From assembly GCA_022818135.1 (NCBI GenBank), contig JAFMSR010000017.1:1436002-1500001 (forward strand): a DNA stretch of 64,000 bases. The letters are read 5' to 3'. Position numbers and translations under genes: made by a program. Numbering within the stretch: the stretch's first letter is position 1; every line of letters starts with the position of its first letter. Source of the DNA: Saxidomus purpurata. Lineage: Eukaryota; Mollusca; Bivalvia; Venerida; Veneridae. Shown in pieces: positions 11,641-22,995 of this stretch. Below the pieces are notes generated by a model that made no database searches, was not told where the DNA came from, and was given only the letters and a program-made list of their open reading frames with translations.

Positions 11641-11954
11641 CTGTAGGGCAAATATATACAACAAAGATAGTTAAATTATAGATCAAAATATCACCGGGAC
11701 ATTTTCTTTACATATTACAGTATACCATGAAAATCTTGAAAAACTAAACCCTTTTACAAAGACCTTCAAATGACCGTAGAGCGCTCTCGCTCTATCTAGT
11801 TGCTCCCGCTCTTTCGGGTTTGCTGAATTCTGTTCTACGGATGAACTAATAGACTAAGCAAAGTTCGGCAAATGTGTAAGAATCCAACTATTTATGTTCC
11901 GTTGAGCTAGGAATATTGACTGAGAGAACATGAAAAATGAAGAGAAAAACATAC

Positions 11955-12076
11955 CACTGCATCAGCAAAACTTCGCGCATGATCATAAGCAAAAAGATAA
12001 CATGAACCATTGTAAGACGCCCATCCATCGAGACATTGTTGACGCAGTGGAGTTGAGTTATTTCCTTCAGGGAAAG
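11955..12076 (-). CDS. C-type lectin A, exon 2 (start of the CTLD)
   Basis: 122-nt exon between an acceptor read as CTTACAG and donor GTATGT. It encodes FPEGNNSTPLRQQ, then CLDGWASYNGSCYLFAYDHA and RSFADAV. C-x2-GW-x2-Y-x-GSCY is the first disulphide loop of a long-form C-type lectin domain, and the exon ends inside helix 1. Phase 1 entry matches exon 1 (split codon Ala). Phase 0 exit matches exon 3. Confidence 0.85.
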
Positions 12077-12639
12077 CTGTAAGTCGAAAATTACGAATGT
12101 TAATTATGGTCTGAAATACAACTTGCTTAACACACGCATTAGACTTTAATAATTTATTCCAAACGTATCTCAAAGCTACCTGCACGTCTGGCCAGATTAT
12201 CTGGTATATGGGAAAAGGAACTTTGCCGGACTAAGAATTTTTGTGCTTGAAAATGCTTATTGTAAATGATTTATACGACATTCGATTCCGTTGAGCATTT
12301 CAATACTTTTGCAAAATGTCTATGACATTAGTGTTGCGCTGTATTCTGCCTTTCAAACTAACAATGTCAATTCGTGTAAAATATGTCTTCCATAGCAAAG
12401 TGTAACGGAAGAGAACGAAGACTTAGACAAATGAGCATCAAATTGAACATTTCTGAAAAACGGTATATCCATAACAAGAACATTTGCAATCAATATTACT
12501 AATGTACACCTTCGAAGTATGATTAGAATAAAGTAATTGAACTTTCCCGTGTAAATATCAATGAAATAAGATCTAATGTCGAATTGTGAATATGTTTCTT
12601 TTGGTATAACGTCAGGCGTTTTCAGGAAATGTAAAACCT

Positions 12640-13235
12640 TTTGAAATAGCTAGCTCAAAGTCATTTATTTTACCTTATGTTTAAGATATTATGAAACTAC
12701 CCGCAGGTCGCATTCTATAAGTTCTTATAACTAAACTGTGATACGGCTGTACCGAGGTAGAGGTGTTATATGTTTACAACTAAAGTTTACTGCTTTTGAA
12801 ACTAATTGACAAGTTTTTCTTTAAGATATTGTGAAACTACCTGCATGTTGTATTCTATAAGTTCTCATAACTAAACTGTGATATGGCTGTACCGAGGTGG
12901 AGGTGTTATATGTTTACAACTAAAGTTTACTGCTTTTGAAACTAATTGACAAGTTTTTCTTTAAGATATTGTGAAACTACCTGCATGTTGTATTCTATAC
13001 GTTCTTATAACTAAACTGTGATATGGCTGTACCGAGGTGGAGGTGTTATATGTTTACAACTAAAGTTTACTGCTTTTGAAACTAATTGACAAGTTTTTCT
13101 TTAAGATATTGTGAAACTACCTGCATGTTGTATTCTATAAGTTCTTACAACTAAACTGTGATATGGCTGTACCGAGGTAGAGGTGTTATATCCTTTCTAC
13201 TATAGTTTTCTGCGTTTGAAACTAATTTGCAAAAA
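12640..13235. repeat. 140-bp tandem repeat, four copies, in lectin A intron 1
   Basis: The landmark TTAAGATATT-gtgaaactac recurs at 12681, 12821, 12961 and 13101, exactly 140 bp apart. Each unit contains 'gctgtaccgaggt' and 'aggtgttata'. The inner copies are nearly identical and the outer ones diverge, as expected of an array evolving by unequal exchange. Confidence 0.88.
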
Positions 13236-13899
13236 TGCAGAAAATAAATCAGTCAAAAGAGCTTACTTGCTCCACTTCAAATGCCCATTTAGTGTTAAAT
13301 CTATTGGTTAGTTTGTCTGTCTTCGAAACTTATTGCAATAAAAAAAAGACAAGAGCCGAACAGAACTTGTAAGATGTACCTTATGTACTGCTGTTGAATG
13401 AAAGCGTAATCAATTATAAATTCAAGATGTACGGTGATTCCACAATGTCAAATTCTACTATGTTTTTCATATAAAAACATAAAATTTCAAAATTGTATGT
13501 ACATGTACATGTAGATAATAATTTCCATGGTATTTCCATGAAATGTACACCACAATAATCATAAAACGTTTCTTTAGATATTTTTCAAAACTAGAAAATT
13601 TTCTATGGACATACAGGGCTACTGACTTTGAAATATACTAAACTGAGTCTAACTAATGACAGCTTTTAAAATCAAAAACATAAAACTATTCTGAAAATAG
13701 AAAAAAATCTTTTGACATTCTTTTTAATTTATTATTTGATTTGATAATTGATAGCATTTGAAATGAATTCGTGATAATTATTAACAAGCTGATGATTTTA
13801 CATGGAATATTTACTTTTGACCCAAGACTGTATATATTACAATATCCATTTACAGATCACTATTAAAATAATCTATAGTTTATAGTCTATAGTTTTATT

Positions 13900-14165
13900 G
13901 GGCCTCGATAGCTCAGTGGTTAGGGCGTTCGCCTCCGGAACGGGAGGTCCCGGGTTCGAATCCCAGCCGGAGCACGAGGTGTGTCCTTGGCAAAGACACT
14001 GAAACCACACGTGCCTCAGTCTACCCAGCTGTAAATGGGTAGCAGCGATGAAAAAAACACTGCCTCTCTCTCGCGAATGTAATAACATCTGGAATGAGTG
14101 TTCGAGAGCGTTTAAATAAGCTACGGAGCTTTCTTCGCAATCGAACTAAAATAAATTCGTATATA
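13900..14165 (+). mobile_element. tRNA-derived SINE (with conserved central block)
   Basis: The tRNA-like head at 13900-13975 has box A (ATAGCTCAGTGGTTAGGGCG) and box B (GGGTTCGAATCC); the loop CTCCGGA suggests a tRNA-Arg ancestor. A central block with 'cttggcaaagacactgaa' and 'cacccagctgtaaatgggta'-like sequence follows. The 3' tail 'gctttcttcgcaatcgaac' is shared with SINEs at 37590-37766 and 46455-46632. No clear target duplication was found. Confidence 0.78.
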
Positions 14166-14198
14166 CTGAAATAATCTACTGTAAAAATATAATCAAAC

Positions 14199-14352
14199 CT
14201 TCGACTTTTTCCTGTAGATTCTTGAGTTGTATGGCATGGTTAGCCAGCTCTTGTAAGACGTGGTACTCATATTCAAACTTGTTGTAACAAGACTCAGATG
14301 ACGGTTCGTCGGCCAAAACTCCATACAAGATCAAAACACTGACCAAAAACAT
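14199..14352 (-). CDS. C-type lectin A, exon 1 (signal peptide and neck)
   Basis: First coding exon of a secreted C-type lectin on the minus strand, a likely pattern-recognition protein. The first ATG in frame (14352) opens MFLVSVLILYGVLADEPSS, a typical signal peptide with probable cleavage near Ala-Asp. A 30-residue helical stretch follows (FEYEYHVLQELANHAIQLKN, then LQEKVE) that may form a short coiled-coil neck before the lectin domain. It ends at donor GTTTGA in phase 1, joining exon 2 at 12076 as Ala. The visible protein is exons 1-4 (14199-14352, 11955-12076, 11550-11640, 8672-8770); the terminal exon with the last two cysteines is missing. In-frame sequence upstream of the ATG starts only with a TTG, so I prefer 14352. 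Confidence 0.8.
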
Positions 14353-15715
14353 GATCACCGCTGTTTGTTTCAATGTATCTCTGTGTCTTAAAACTGTCAA
14401 AGTAAATCGTTCTTACATTTGTTTAAGATTATATACGCATTGTCACCGTATAGGCAGACTTTTAAAGTGATTTAGTGTGTTTTTGTTTACCTCATCATTG
14501 ATTGACTGAATGTATTATATATCTCCATCCACCTTTTAAACAAACATCAGTCTTTCTGATAGTTGTTCGTTTATATGAAACTATTTAGAAAACAATCAAA
14601 TCACTTAAAGTAAAATCTTCACAAACAAGTCACGTAATGTAAAATCCACCGACCGATATGCTGAAGGTACTTTCATAAAAAACTGTTTAACAGAAACGAA
14701 TTGTATCCAGTTCCGTCTGCCTCCCGAGATCTATACAGCTGATATTTGACACTTTAACACTTTAACAGAAATAAGAAGGTAAGTTGAAAAAATTTAGTGA
14801 TCACACATTTTTGTTGAAATATTTTAGATATTATATTAAACTTTCGCTTAAAAATCAGTTTTACTCGTCATTTTTTACAAAATTGTACATAATCAAGGCC
14901 AAAATGCTTCACTATTGTCTAACCGTTTTCTAAATATGTAGTCATTAGTCCACCACAAATAAAGAAGTACTTGCTCAATAATGAAGCTCTTTTGTCAGTC
15001 AAGTGTCCTACTCTATGATGATATTGGTGAACTTCAAACTGTTGGTAGTGTTAGGAAATAATTAGGGATAATTATTGAAACTGTGACACTTGGAAGGAAC
15101 ATATTTGGAATATTTGATCCACTAGTTGTCTTAAAAAAAGGTTGATGTTAAAACTTACTTCCTACGGGAAGAACGTTCTCAACTTGTTTGCTGAACTTCT
15201 TATCAAGCAGTTTGGTCTTTTATTTGTTTTAATTGTAAGCTAGATATGTCTGTCTACCCTCTATTCCGTAAGGAGTTAAAACGAAAAAGGTGACGGGCTG
15301 TCATTTGTTCTTGTACAAATGCCACTTAAAGAGGCATACCCTAATATTGGTAGTAATTTAAAAAGCCCCAAAACATCATGTATACAACAACTTGCTGCCA
15401 GCACAATAAAAGTTAATTTTTAATTTTAAAAGGCATTCCAATGGTATTTCCTAGGTAACGTACCACTTTATTTTGTTGGGTGATGATCTGTGTTATGTAA
15501 GTCTTAGTACTCATTATGTTTGTCAGTAGTTGCATTTCGGTAAAGCGTCGTCATTTTCTATACCGAGTATTCCAGATCTGGTATATATACTACATTGTCG
15601 TTTTAGAGAGGAAGATTATTTAAATGTTTCCCTATATTAGTCTATGTGAAACAAGTGATCCCCGGGCATGGCAAATATTGACCGGGGAGAAATCTTTGAA
15701 CACACTTAGGAAACT
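14353..15715. other. Upstream flank of lectin A, nothing recognised
   Basis: No exon or repeat family recognised. The lectin A promoter should be at the left edge, but I see no TATA box convincing enough to call. Confidence 0.45.
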
Positions 15716-16431
15716 TTATTGAACAACATTTATATAAGGTTTGGGAATGCAGTTTTCAGACAAGTAATCGGTATTCCCATGGGAACAAATTGTGCACCCC
15801 TTGTCGCAGATTTGTTTTTATATTGTTATGAAAGAGACTTTATGTTGAGTCTTTCTCCAGACACGCAGGCAGACATTATCACTGCTTTTAATAATACATC
15901 ACGCTATCTGGATGATATTCTTAATATGGATAACCCGTTTTTTGGTCAATTGGTGGACACTATTTATCCCCGGGAACTCCAGTTAATTAAAACTAACAAT
16001 TTGGATACTGGTGCTTCATTTTTAGACTTACATCTCTCTATTAATAACAATATTATACATATCAAAATTTATGACAAGAGGGATGATTTTAATTTTAGTA
16101 TTGTAAATTTCCCCCATTTGGATGGGGATGTACCTCATGCTACATCTTATGGGGTATACATTTCTCAGTTAATTCGGTTTGCCAGAGCGTGTAGTTATGT
16201 TGAGGATTTCAATGAACGTAATCAATATATTACAAATAAACTTCTTCAACAGGGCTACCGTTATTACAAATTGCGTAAATATTTTGCTAAATTTTACTAT
16301 CGTAATTCTGATTTGGTTTTGAAATTCAATAGTAATCTAAAGACTCTTCTGCGAGAAGGTATTTCAAAACCCGATTTTTATGGGGATGTGGTTTACAAAC
16401 TTCGTAAGATTTTGGGTCATGGCAATTTTCC
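15716..16431 (+). pseudogene. Internal fragment of a Penelope-like reverse transcriptase
   Basis: One open frame carries the reverse-transcriptase core: GIPMGTNCAPLVADLFLYCY and SRYLDDILN (the DD catalytic pair), then ASFLDLHLSI and a thumb-like region ending ...FYGDVVYKLRKILGHGNFP. The PMG..AP..A and R-Y-DD plus FLDL pattern fits Penelope-like elements better than LTR or ordinary LINE enzymes. Homology with the second copy (19.9-20.8 kb, -) starts abruptly at TTATTGAACAAC (15716) and ends at GGCAATTTTCC (16431). The beginning of the gene and the C-terminus are absent, and the frame then runs into unrelated sequence. A dead fragment; the family call is moderately sure. Confidence 0.75.
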
Positions 16432-17439
16432 ATGGTGGGAAAAAGCCGGCCTACGGGCGGTGAAAGTTATAATCCGTTTTGGTCTGGTAGTGATTTACCG
16501 TTAACACAACAATTTGTGCACAGGTATATTATAATAATGGGGTAACAAAATACATTTTACGCTTAAATATGCTTCGGTTATTTGGTTTATTGAAATTGAT
16601 TTACATTGAGAAATGTGAGAATGCTGAGAAAATAAATTGAACAAGACGAAATCAAGTTATTTTATTTGCGAATTTTAAAGCTGCTCGCTCTCTGCGTTCA
16701 ATGAAAAATTAATTTTTTGAAACTCTCTGAAAATAACATATTTTAGAACGAAAAGTCAAATAAAAAGGTTCCAGTATAAATAAAGTATATCTGTAATTTA
16801 AAATTATATGCTACATGTACCAAATTATAAAAAGTTACAAACGCTTTTGAAAATCCAAATATAACCATATGACATAGCGGTGTCGTTAAACCAAACCTAC
16901 CAACATTTTCAACGAATTTTTGCAAATTGCTACCTGAATTTGTAATTTATGTATTTTTTCAACGGAAACTGTGAACGGGCAGCTTTAAAAGACAAAAGTG
17001 GGTATCAAACTTTTTAATGATAACTTGTATGTGTGTTTCACACAAAGATACATAGGTAAGTTTTTCAAAATCATGTCAGCTTAATAGAGGTCACATCGTA
17101 GTTCACACTTCGTTGTCTGTTATGTTGAAGATATTTCAAGTGTTGGAGGCACAAATTGTGTGTTTCAGTGGTCACTCTTTCTACCTGTAACATCAGAAAC
17201 AAGAAGGTCATTATGGTTCTATAAAGTTCACCTTAGAATAACTACACTTTCAGATATAGAAGTGAAAACTGTAGAATCTATGCATAATAACTTAAAATTC
17301 TCTAAAGAAGGTCAACACAGATAATACATTACAAAACTAGTGCTATCACTAAAGGTAATGAATACGCCAAATGCCGCTTTGACATATATGTTCTATTTTT
17401 TGCTAGCTGCTTCGACCTGCTTATACACAGTAACAGAAT
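16432..17439. other. No gene recognised
   Basis: AT-rich intergenic sequence; no exon or repeat identified. Confidence 0.4.
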
Positions 17440-18830
17440 GAGACCATTGCATATGAGTGCTGCAGGCTGGTGGTTAAGGTTGCTTTATTAAAGAATATGT
17501 AAGATGTTTTAAGAAAGTCCAGGTCAAAAATCATTCAAAAACAACATGTCAGCAATATGCTCAACTAAGCTTGGTACTAATCACTCATTTTCCGTCAGTT
17601 ATTGCTAAAAATAACGTGTTCGGAAACATCACAACTCAATGGAAAATCAACGAACGTGCTGAGGATATGCACAAATAAGATTGCTGCAAAAGAATGGGCG
17701 TCTTATGTGAGGTAGAAATAGTCCGGACAAATTTTTACTACAGACGGACGGGCAAGCGTGATTCCAATATAGCCCCCATATACTTCAATGTGGCAACAAT
17801 AAAACTTATTTACAAAACTGCACATATAATCTACACAAGTGCAGCTTCACAAACAAGGGAATAGATCCAAAGATCATAGTCAAAATCATCTAGGTCAAAT
17901 ATTGATTTTTTTTGCAAAACAGTACACATGTCTTAATTCCATTGCAGGAGCTTAAAACAGTAAGTATGAGGTCAAAAGGTCAAGGTAATCCCAGGTTATT
18001 GTTGAAATCTGTTTGATAAAACTCAAGAATCTGATTTTGTCACGTCTGCTTTAAAGGCACGAAAGAAGGTCAAAGGGGGCGGATAAATGATTAGAATAGT
18101 CATGGAAAAATGTCACTAGACAAAGCTACGTACCGAATAAATAAGCTCTTGATCGTTGAATTATGGAGAGGAAGACTTTTATAAATAATTTCTTATATAA
18201 GTCTGTGTAAAATAATGACCCATGAGGCAGGGCCAATTTTGACACCAGGCGCATAATATAAGTAATCTTGATAGAGGACGATTTTGCATATGTAAATCTT
18301 AATCACTTAACTGGAAGATACTGAACGTAATGAGCTCATCTGCTCTTGATAGTGAAGCAGCACTCTATAAAGTTTCATTAAATTCAAGCAGGTGGTTCCT
18401 GAAAACTAGCCGGGAAAAGAATGCACAAATTAATAAATGCTATGTATACTATATGTACATATAATAAAAGGGCCATAATTTAAGCAATTCATCGAATCGA
18501 AATATGCTTGCAATATGCGCATCTCATCTTGTAAATAAAGCCCACAAACATAAAGCTTTGTTAAATACAAGCCTGTGGTTGTAGAGAAATAGCGCGGACG
18601 CAAAAGTACATGAAAAAGTAATCAAAGGAAAATAACTGTTGGAAAATTCATTAACCTGGAATATGCTGATATATTGATAGTGAAGCATTATATGACGTTT
18701 TCTGAATTAAGTTCCTGAGAAATAGCTCGGACAGGACTGTGTGACCGACGCATAAACGGACAGACGGAGATCATTACCAGGTTCCCAAGGCGAGCATGAG
18801 AGGGGGGATAAAAGTAAGTGAAATAATTAT
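17440..18830. repeat. Diverged dispersed repeats with 'cggac(gg)' tails
   Basis: Recurring phrases ('atagtgaagca..at.ta.', 'agtttcattaaattcaagc', 'gaaatagc.cggac') appear about every 150-170 bp in the right half (18280-18800), ending with ACGGACAGACGGAG and 'ggcgagcatgagagggggg'. The pattern resembles the bivalve repeat at 7084-7786 but is more decayed. No exon was seen. Confidence 0.4.
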
Positions 18831-18851
18831 TTTCATATTGCAGATATTGAG

Positions 18852-19096
18852 TCAATATGAACAATAAATATTGCTTGTAAAATAAAACGAAAGCATTGTA
18901 TTGGATAAGAAAGTAGGACAAATGTATGTTTTAATATGGATAATAAACACAAAGATATAAAAAAGATACTCGGACCATTTTTCACAAATTGGAAGCCAGG
19001 CTGCACTGCAGGTGATGTCAACCCATTCGAATGAATACGGATGGAAGAAGCCTGCACAGTCTTCATCTGCTTTGCCTCCGGCTGACTGAGGTTCAC
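18852..19096 (-). CDS. C-type lectin terminal exon (probably lectin B)
   Basis: Minus-strand exon after acceptor GTCGTTTCAG encoding GEPQSAGGKADEDCAGFF, then SFEWVDITCSAAWLPICEK and a 40-residue AT-rich tail to a stop at 18852. G-EP-x-x-xGG-xxEDC...W-xD-xxC...ICEK is the C-terminal third of a CTLD with its last two disulphide cysteines. Phase-1 entry matches the exit of the exon at 28133-28231, giving ...YPG-GEPQ. It lies upstream of lectin A, so it cannot be A's last exon. The Ca2+ loop reads EPQ instead of the mannose-type EPN or galactose-type QPD, and WVD replaces WND, so sugar specificity is unclear. The long hydrophobic tail is unusual; the true end may be an unseen splice just after CEK. 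Confidence 0.78.
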
Positions 19097-19250
19097 CTGA
19101 AACGACGATTAAAAACTTAAAATTAATTACGAAAGACAAACAGTAAATCATCACATTCAATCCTTACTTAAATGAGAATAACAAAATCTATATGAATGGA
19201 CACAATTTCCTTAAAATTGAAAAAAGTTTTAAATACATACCGAAAAAAGG

Positions 19251-19340
19251 TACAGCCCGAATGCGTAGTAATTGGAATAGTGCGTAGCACGAGTGATTGA
19301 ATGTTTTGCTTCCGAGCGACTGACTGTAGTTTATTCAACG
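19251..19340 (-). mobile_element. Small hairpin MITE, copy 1
   Basis: Reversed, this reads ...TACAGTCAGTCGCTCGG...ATCACTCGTGCTACGCACT...TACTACGCATTCGG..., the same self-complementary unit as 52943-53054. It sits directly beside the likely 3' end of the Penelope-like copy. Confidence 0.6.
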
Positions 19341-19938
19341 ATAACATATAAAAACAAAAATAATATCAAACAGGGAATGCCACATACCAAAAACGCAGCC
19401 TCCCCAAAACGAGCCCCATAGCACCCAGAAGTGCACACCACCAACACACACACACACATCCCCCCCCCACACACACATACACTACCAACACACACTAGCA
19501 TACAAAGCAAACACACGAGGACAAAACGAATAATTAAAGGAACACAGTGGGGCACCGCCTTGGAACGGTCAGTGGCAAAAACACCACTGGGGAGCTTAAA
19601 CCGGTTCATGGTGCGCACCCAACCCCACTCTTACCCCCACCATGTTCCAAAGTCACAGGACAATGTAAATAAAAGTAATCCCTGCTAGGTGAATCTCTAA
19701 CACACGCAATGGAAACAAAAGGCATGGTATGTAAAACACAAAAATGCTCGTGTATGAATATATAAAAAGCAAACCTTGAGAACCAAAAAACGTATGTACT
19801 CAATGCCTTTGCAGAAGGCAGAGCACCAAGAGAAACACCCTTAAGGGCCCGACGAAACAGGCCAGAGGACAGAAATCAAAACAGTTTCGTCCCAGTTGGA
19901 TTTAAAAACTGCCCATCACAGAGTCCTCCCCCTCTTCC
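19341..19938 (-). repeat. Probable 3' region of the Penelope-like element
   Basis: This GC-richer stretch lies directly downstream (minus strand) of the reverse-transcriptase frame. It includes an (AC)n/C-run tract at 19440-19497 and no domain I can identify. Assigning it to the element is an inference from continuity and composition. Confidence 0.4.
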
Positions 19939-20982
19939 GTCAGACACAATCAAAGAGGGAAGCATAGCGTCCAACTGTAAACGGGTTGAACACCAAACAT
20001 GCGGTGTGTCTCAAAACAGTTGGGTGGTAACCTCTTTTAACAAAACGTTTTATAATTTTAGCAAATACAGTTGGAAAATTGCCATGACCCAAAATCTTAC
20101 GAAGTTTGTAAACCACATCCCCATAAAAATCGGGTTTTGAAATACCTTCTCGCAGAAGAGTCTTTAGATTACTATTGAATTTCAAAACCAAATCAGAATT
20201 ACGATAGTAAAATTTAGCAAAATATTTACGCAATTTGTAATAACGGTAGCCCTGTTGGAGAAGTTTATTTGTAATATATTGATTACGTTCATTGAAATCC
20301 TCAACATGACTACACGCTCTGGAAAACCGAATTAACTGAGAAATGTATACCCCATAAGATGTAGCATGAGGTACATCCCCATCCAAATGGGGGAAATTTA
20401 CAATACTAAAATTAAAATCATCCCTCTTGTCAAAAATTTTGATATGTATAATATTGTTATAAATAGAGAGATGTAAATCTAAAAATGAAGCACCAGTATC
20501 CAAATTGTTAGTTTCAATTAACTGGAGTTCCCGGGGATAAATAGTGTCCACCAATTGACCAAAAAACGGGTTATCCATATTAAGAATATCATCCAGATAG
20601 CGTGATGTATTATTAAAAGCAGTGATAATGTCTGCCTGCGTATCTGGAGAAAGACTCAACATAAAGTCTCTTTCATAACAATATAAAAACAAATCTGCGA
20701 CAAGGGGTGCACAATTTGTTCCCATGGGAATACCGATTACTTGTCTGAAAACTGCATTCCCAAACCTTATATAAATGTTGTTCAATAAAAAGGAAAGGGC
20801 TTTACAAACTTCGTCACAGGTCCACATAGTATAATGTTTAACAATACAGCTAGTAAAAAAAGCTTTATCGAAATTGCAGGCGAGAAATGTAACATTGTCC
20901 CTGGCAAAAGTCTTTTGAATATTAGGGCAGTTAGCTTGTCATTTATCAAATTAAGTGGTAAAGTGGTATACAGAGTAGAAAA
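19939..20982 (-). pseudogene. Penelope-like reverse transcriptase, frameshifted copy
   Basis: Minus-strand copy of the same enzyme as 15716-16431, but longer. From MWTCDEVCKALSFLLNNIYI it runs through the PMG..AP motif, SRYLDDILN with both catalytic Asp, FLDL and a thumb-like domain, to ...VKRGYHPTVLRH and a stop near 19940. Further upstream the fingers motif STYDFSTLYTTLPLNLI is present in another frame (ending about 20945), so a frameshift around 20930 breaks the protein. The 5' end dissolves into a triplicated 167-169-bp segment (20983-21478). No endonuclease domain is visible. The copy is dead; the catalytic core itself reads intact. It lies inside the putative long intron of lectin B. 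Confidence 0.78.
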
Positions 20983-21478
20983 ATCGTATGTACTGACTGA
21001 AGTTACTTTGTAATTATTAACTTTAAACTTATCCAGGATTTCGCCAGAATTTTTGATCGACCAAAATAAATGTTTACCAGAGTTTTCGTATACTTTATCA
21101 CAATATCTTTTCACGTGGGCTTTTATAGCAGTTAGGCAAGATGCTAATAGTTCGTATGTACTGACTGAAGTTACTTTGTAATTATTAACTTTAAACTTAT
21201 CCAGGATTTCGCCAGAATTTTGATCGACCAAAATAAATGTTTACCAGAGTTTTCGTATACTTTATCACAATATCTTTTCACGTGGGCTTTTATAGCAGTT
21301 AGGCAAGATGCTAATAGTTCGTATGTACTGACTGAAGTTACTTTGTAATTATTAACTTTAAACTTATCCAGGATTTCGCCAGAATTTTGATCGACCAAAA
21401 TAAATGTTTACCAGAGTTTTCGTATACTTTATCACAATATCTTTTCACGTGGGCTTTTATAGCAGTTAGGCAAGATGT
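20983..21478 (-). repeat. 167-169-bp tandem triplication at 5' end of the RT copy
   Basis: The landmark TCGTATGTACTGACTGAAG occurs at 20983, 21152 and 21319. Each unit encodes the same reverse-transcriptase N-terminal segment (…KHLFWSIK.NSGEILDKF…). The first unit is 169 bp because of extra bases, which also changes frame. Confidence 0.88.
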
Positions 21479-21707
21479 TAAGACACATTTATTATTTCGA
21501 TTCTAACTCGTCATTTTCTTTAAAAAGTACCCTGGAATTTATTAAACGCGTAGCAGAACATCATTGTCACTTTAGAACTTAAGAAATTAAATACAGTTTG
21601 TCCCCTGTAAGTGTATATAGGAAACGCACGGTGTCAACGTTATCTAAGGGGGATTATCTGCCGAGGTGGTAATGTCTTAGTTAGACTCGGTAAAGGCTTG
21701 AGCAGCT
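21479..21707. other. No feature recognised
   Basis: Unique-looking spacer between the Penelope-like copy and the minisatellite. Confidence 0.4.
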
Positions 21708-22060
21708 ATGCTTGCTGGACTTGCTGCGCATATTGAACTTGCTGCACTTCTTGGACTTGATGCACTCCTTGGACTTGCTGCACTCTTTGGACTTGCAACA
21801 CTTCTTGGACTTGCTTCACTCTTTGGACTTGCTGCACGCCTTGGACTTTCTGCACTTCTTGGACTTGCTGCTCTTTTTTTTACTTGCTACACGCCTTGGA
21901 TTTGCTGCACTTCTTGGACTTGCTGCGCTGTTTTGGACTTGCTGTACTTCTTGGACTTGCTACACTCCTTGGACTTGCTGCACTTCTTGGACTTGCTGCA
22001 CTTTTTGGACTTGCTCGACTTTCAAGACTTGCTCGACTACCTAGACTTGTTTCACTAGCT
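21708..22060 (+). repeat. 18-bp minisatellite (cttggacttgctgcactt)
   Basis: Roughly 19 imperfect copies of an 18-bp unit. Because 18 is a multiple of three, several frames stay open and encode low-complexity LGLAAL- or DLLHFL-type strings. There is no start context, splice signal or homology to suggest a protein. Confidence 0.88.
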
Positions 22061-22995
22061 AGACTAGCTGCCTTAGATAGACTTGCTTAGGAGAGTATCT
22101 CCAACACTATTTACAAACAGACTTGCTCCATTTAGCAAGAATCAATTTTGACAATACTAAGTGAGCCCTCCTTCAAGACCAAAATTCACTTTTTTGATCT
22201 CAGCTTGTAATAACAAACTACATAAACCAATACTATTCCCAATGGTGCAACGTACGCGTCTTTCTGAGCTACACTCTTAGTGCACTTTGTTCACACTATT
22301 TATCTTAACATATTCTTGAACATTCAGCTGAAGATCTTTCTTGTGCGAATGTTCTTCAAAATCACATAACGAATTTTAGGAACAACATGTATTGAATTGA
22401 TTGACCTGATACTTTACAAAGTTGAAACTTTAGCATAATACAATACATCGAAGTAGAGATGAAAGGGTAATGGAAGTTTAAAGCTCCACCACACATGAAA
22501 TCACTTCGTTCGAGGTTATGACATTTCTCTTTCAAAATGCACGACATATTGACCGAGAAAAGAGGGAAAAATATATGGACGGTTTAATTAAGGATGTCTG
22601 CTACGTTGTTCTGCACATGCGCTAACTATCGGAAGTGAGCAAATGTCGTAAAATAGCTAACCACTGAAAAAATGATCTGTAAACTTTCAAAAAGTATAGG
22701 TCACTACTTTATTTCACTGTTTTACATGCAGTCATCACCAATGAGTCTCATTTCGTGGTGTACAACCTATTATGTTTCAAATATCACAAGTTATTGATTA
22801 ATCTGCGGAGTAACGATGACGTCATAAACGGTGTATTTCCGCGAAGGTCAAACTCAAAGTGCTAAAAACTTTTATTTTATAAAGCGGTTTGAAAGATTAG
22901 ATACGCATTTATGTTGTTGATGTTGACGCTGGATGTGTTTGTATCACCTTCCAGTTACGTAAGTATTTATTTCTCACTTGTTATTAGAGAATAAG

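Noticed and set aside
13900..13975. Functional tRNA gene (Arg-like)
   Set aside because: Acceptor and anticodon stems are imperfect, and the sequence continues into a conserved SINE body and tail.
21708..22090. Leu-rich frames (LGLAALLG-type) resembling a membrane or antifreeze-like protein
   Set aside because: Product of an 18-bp minisatellite open in several frames; no start or splice support.
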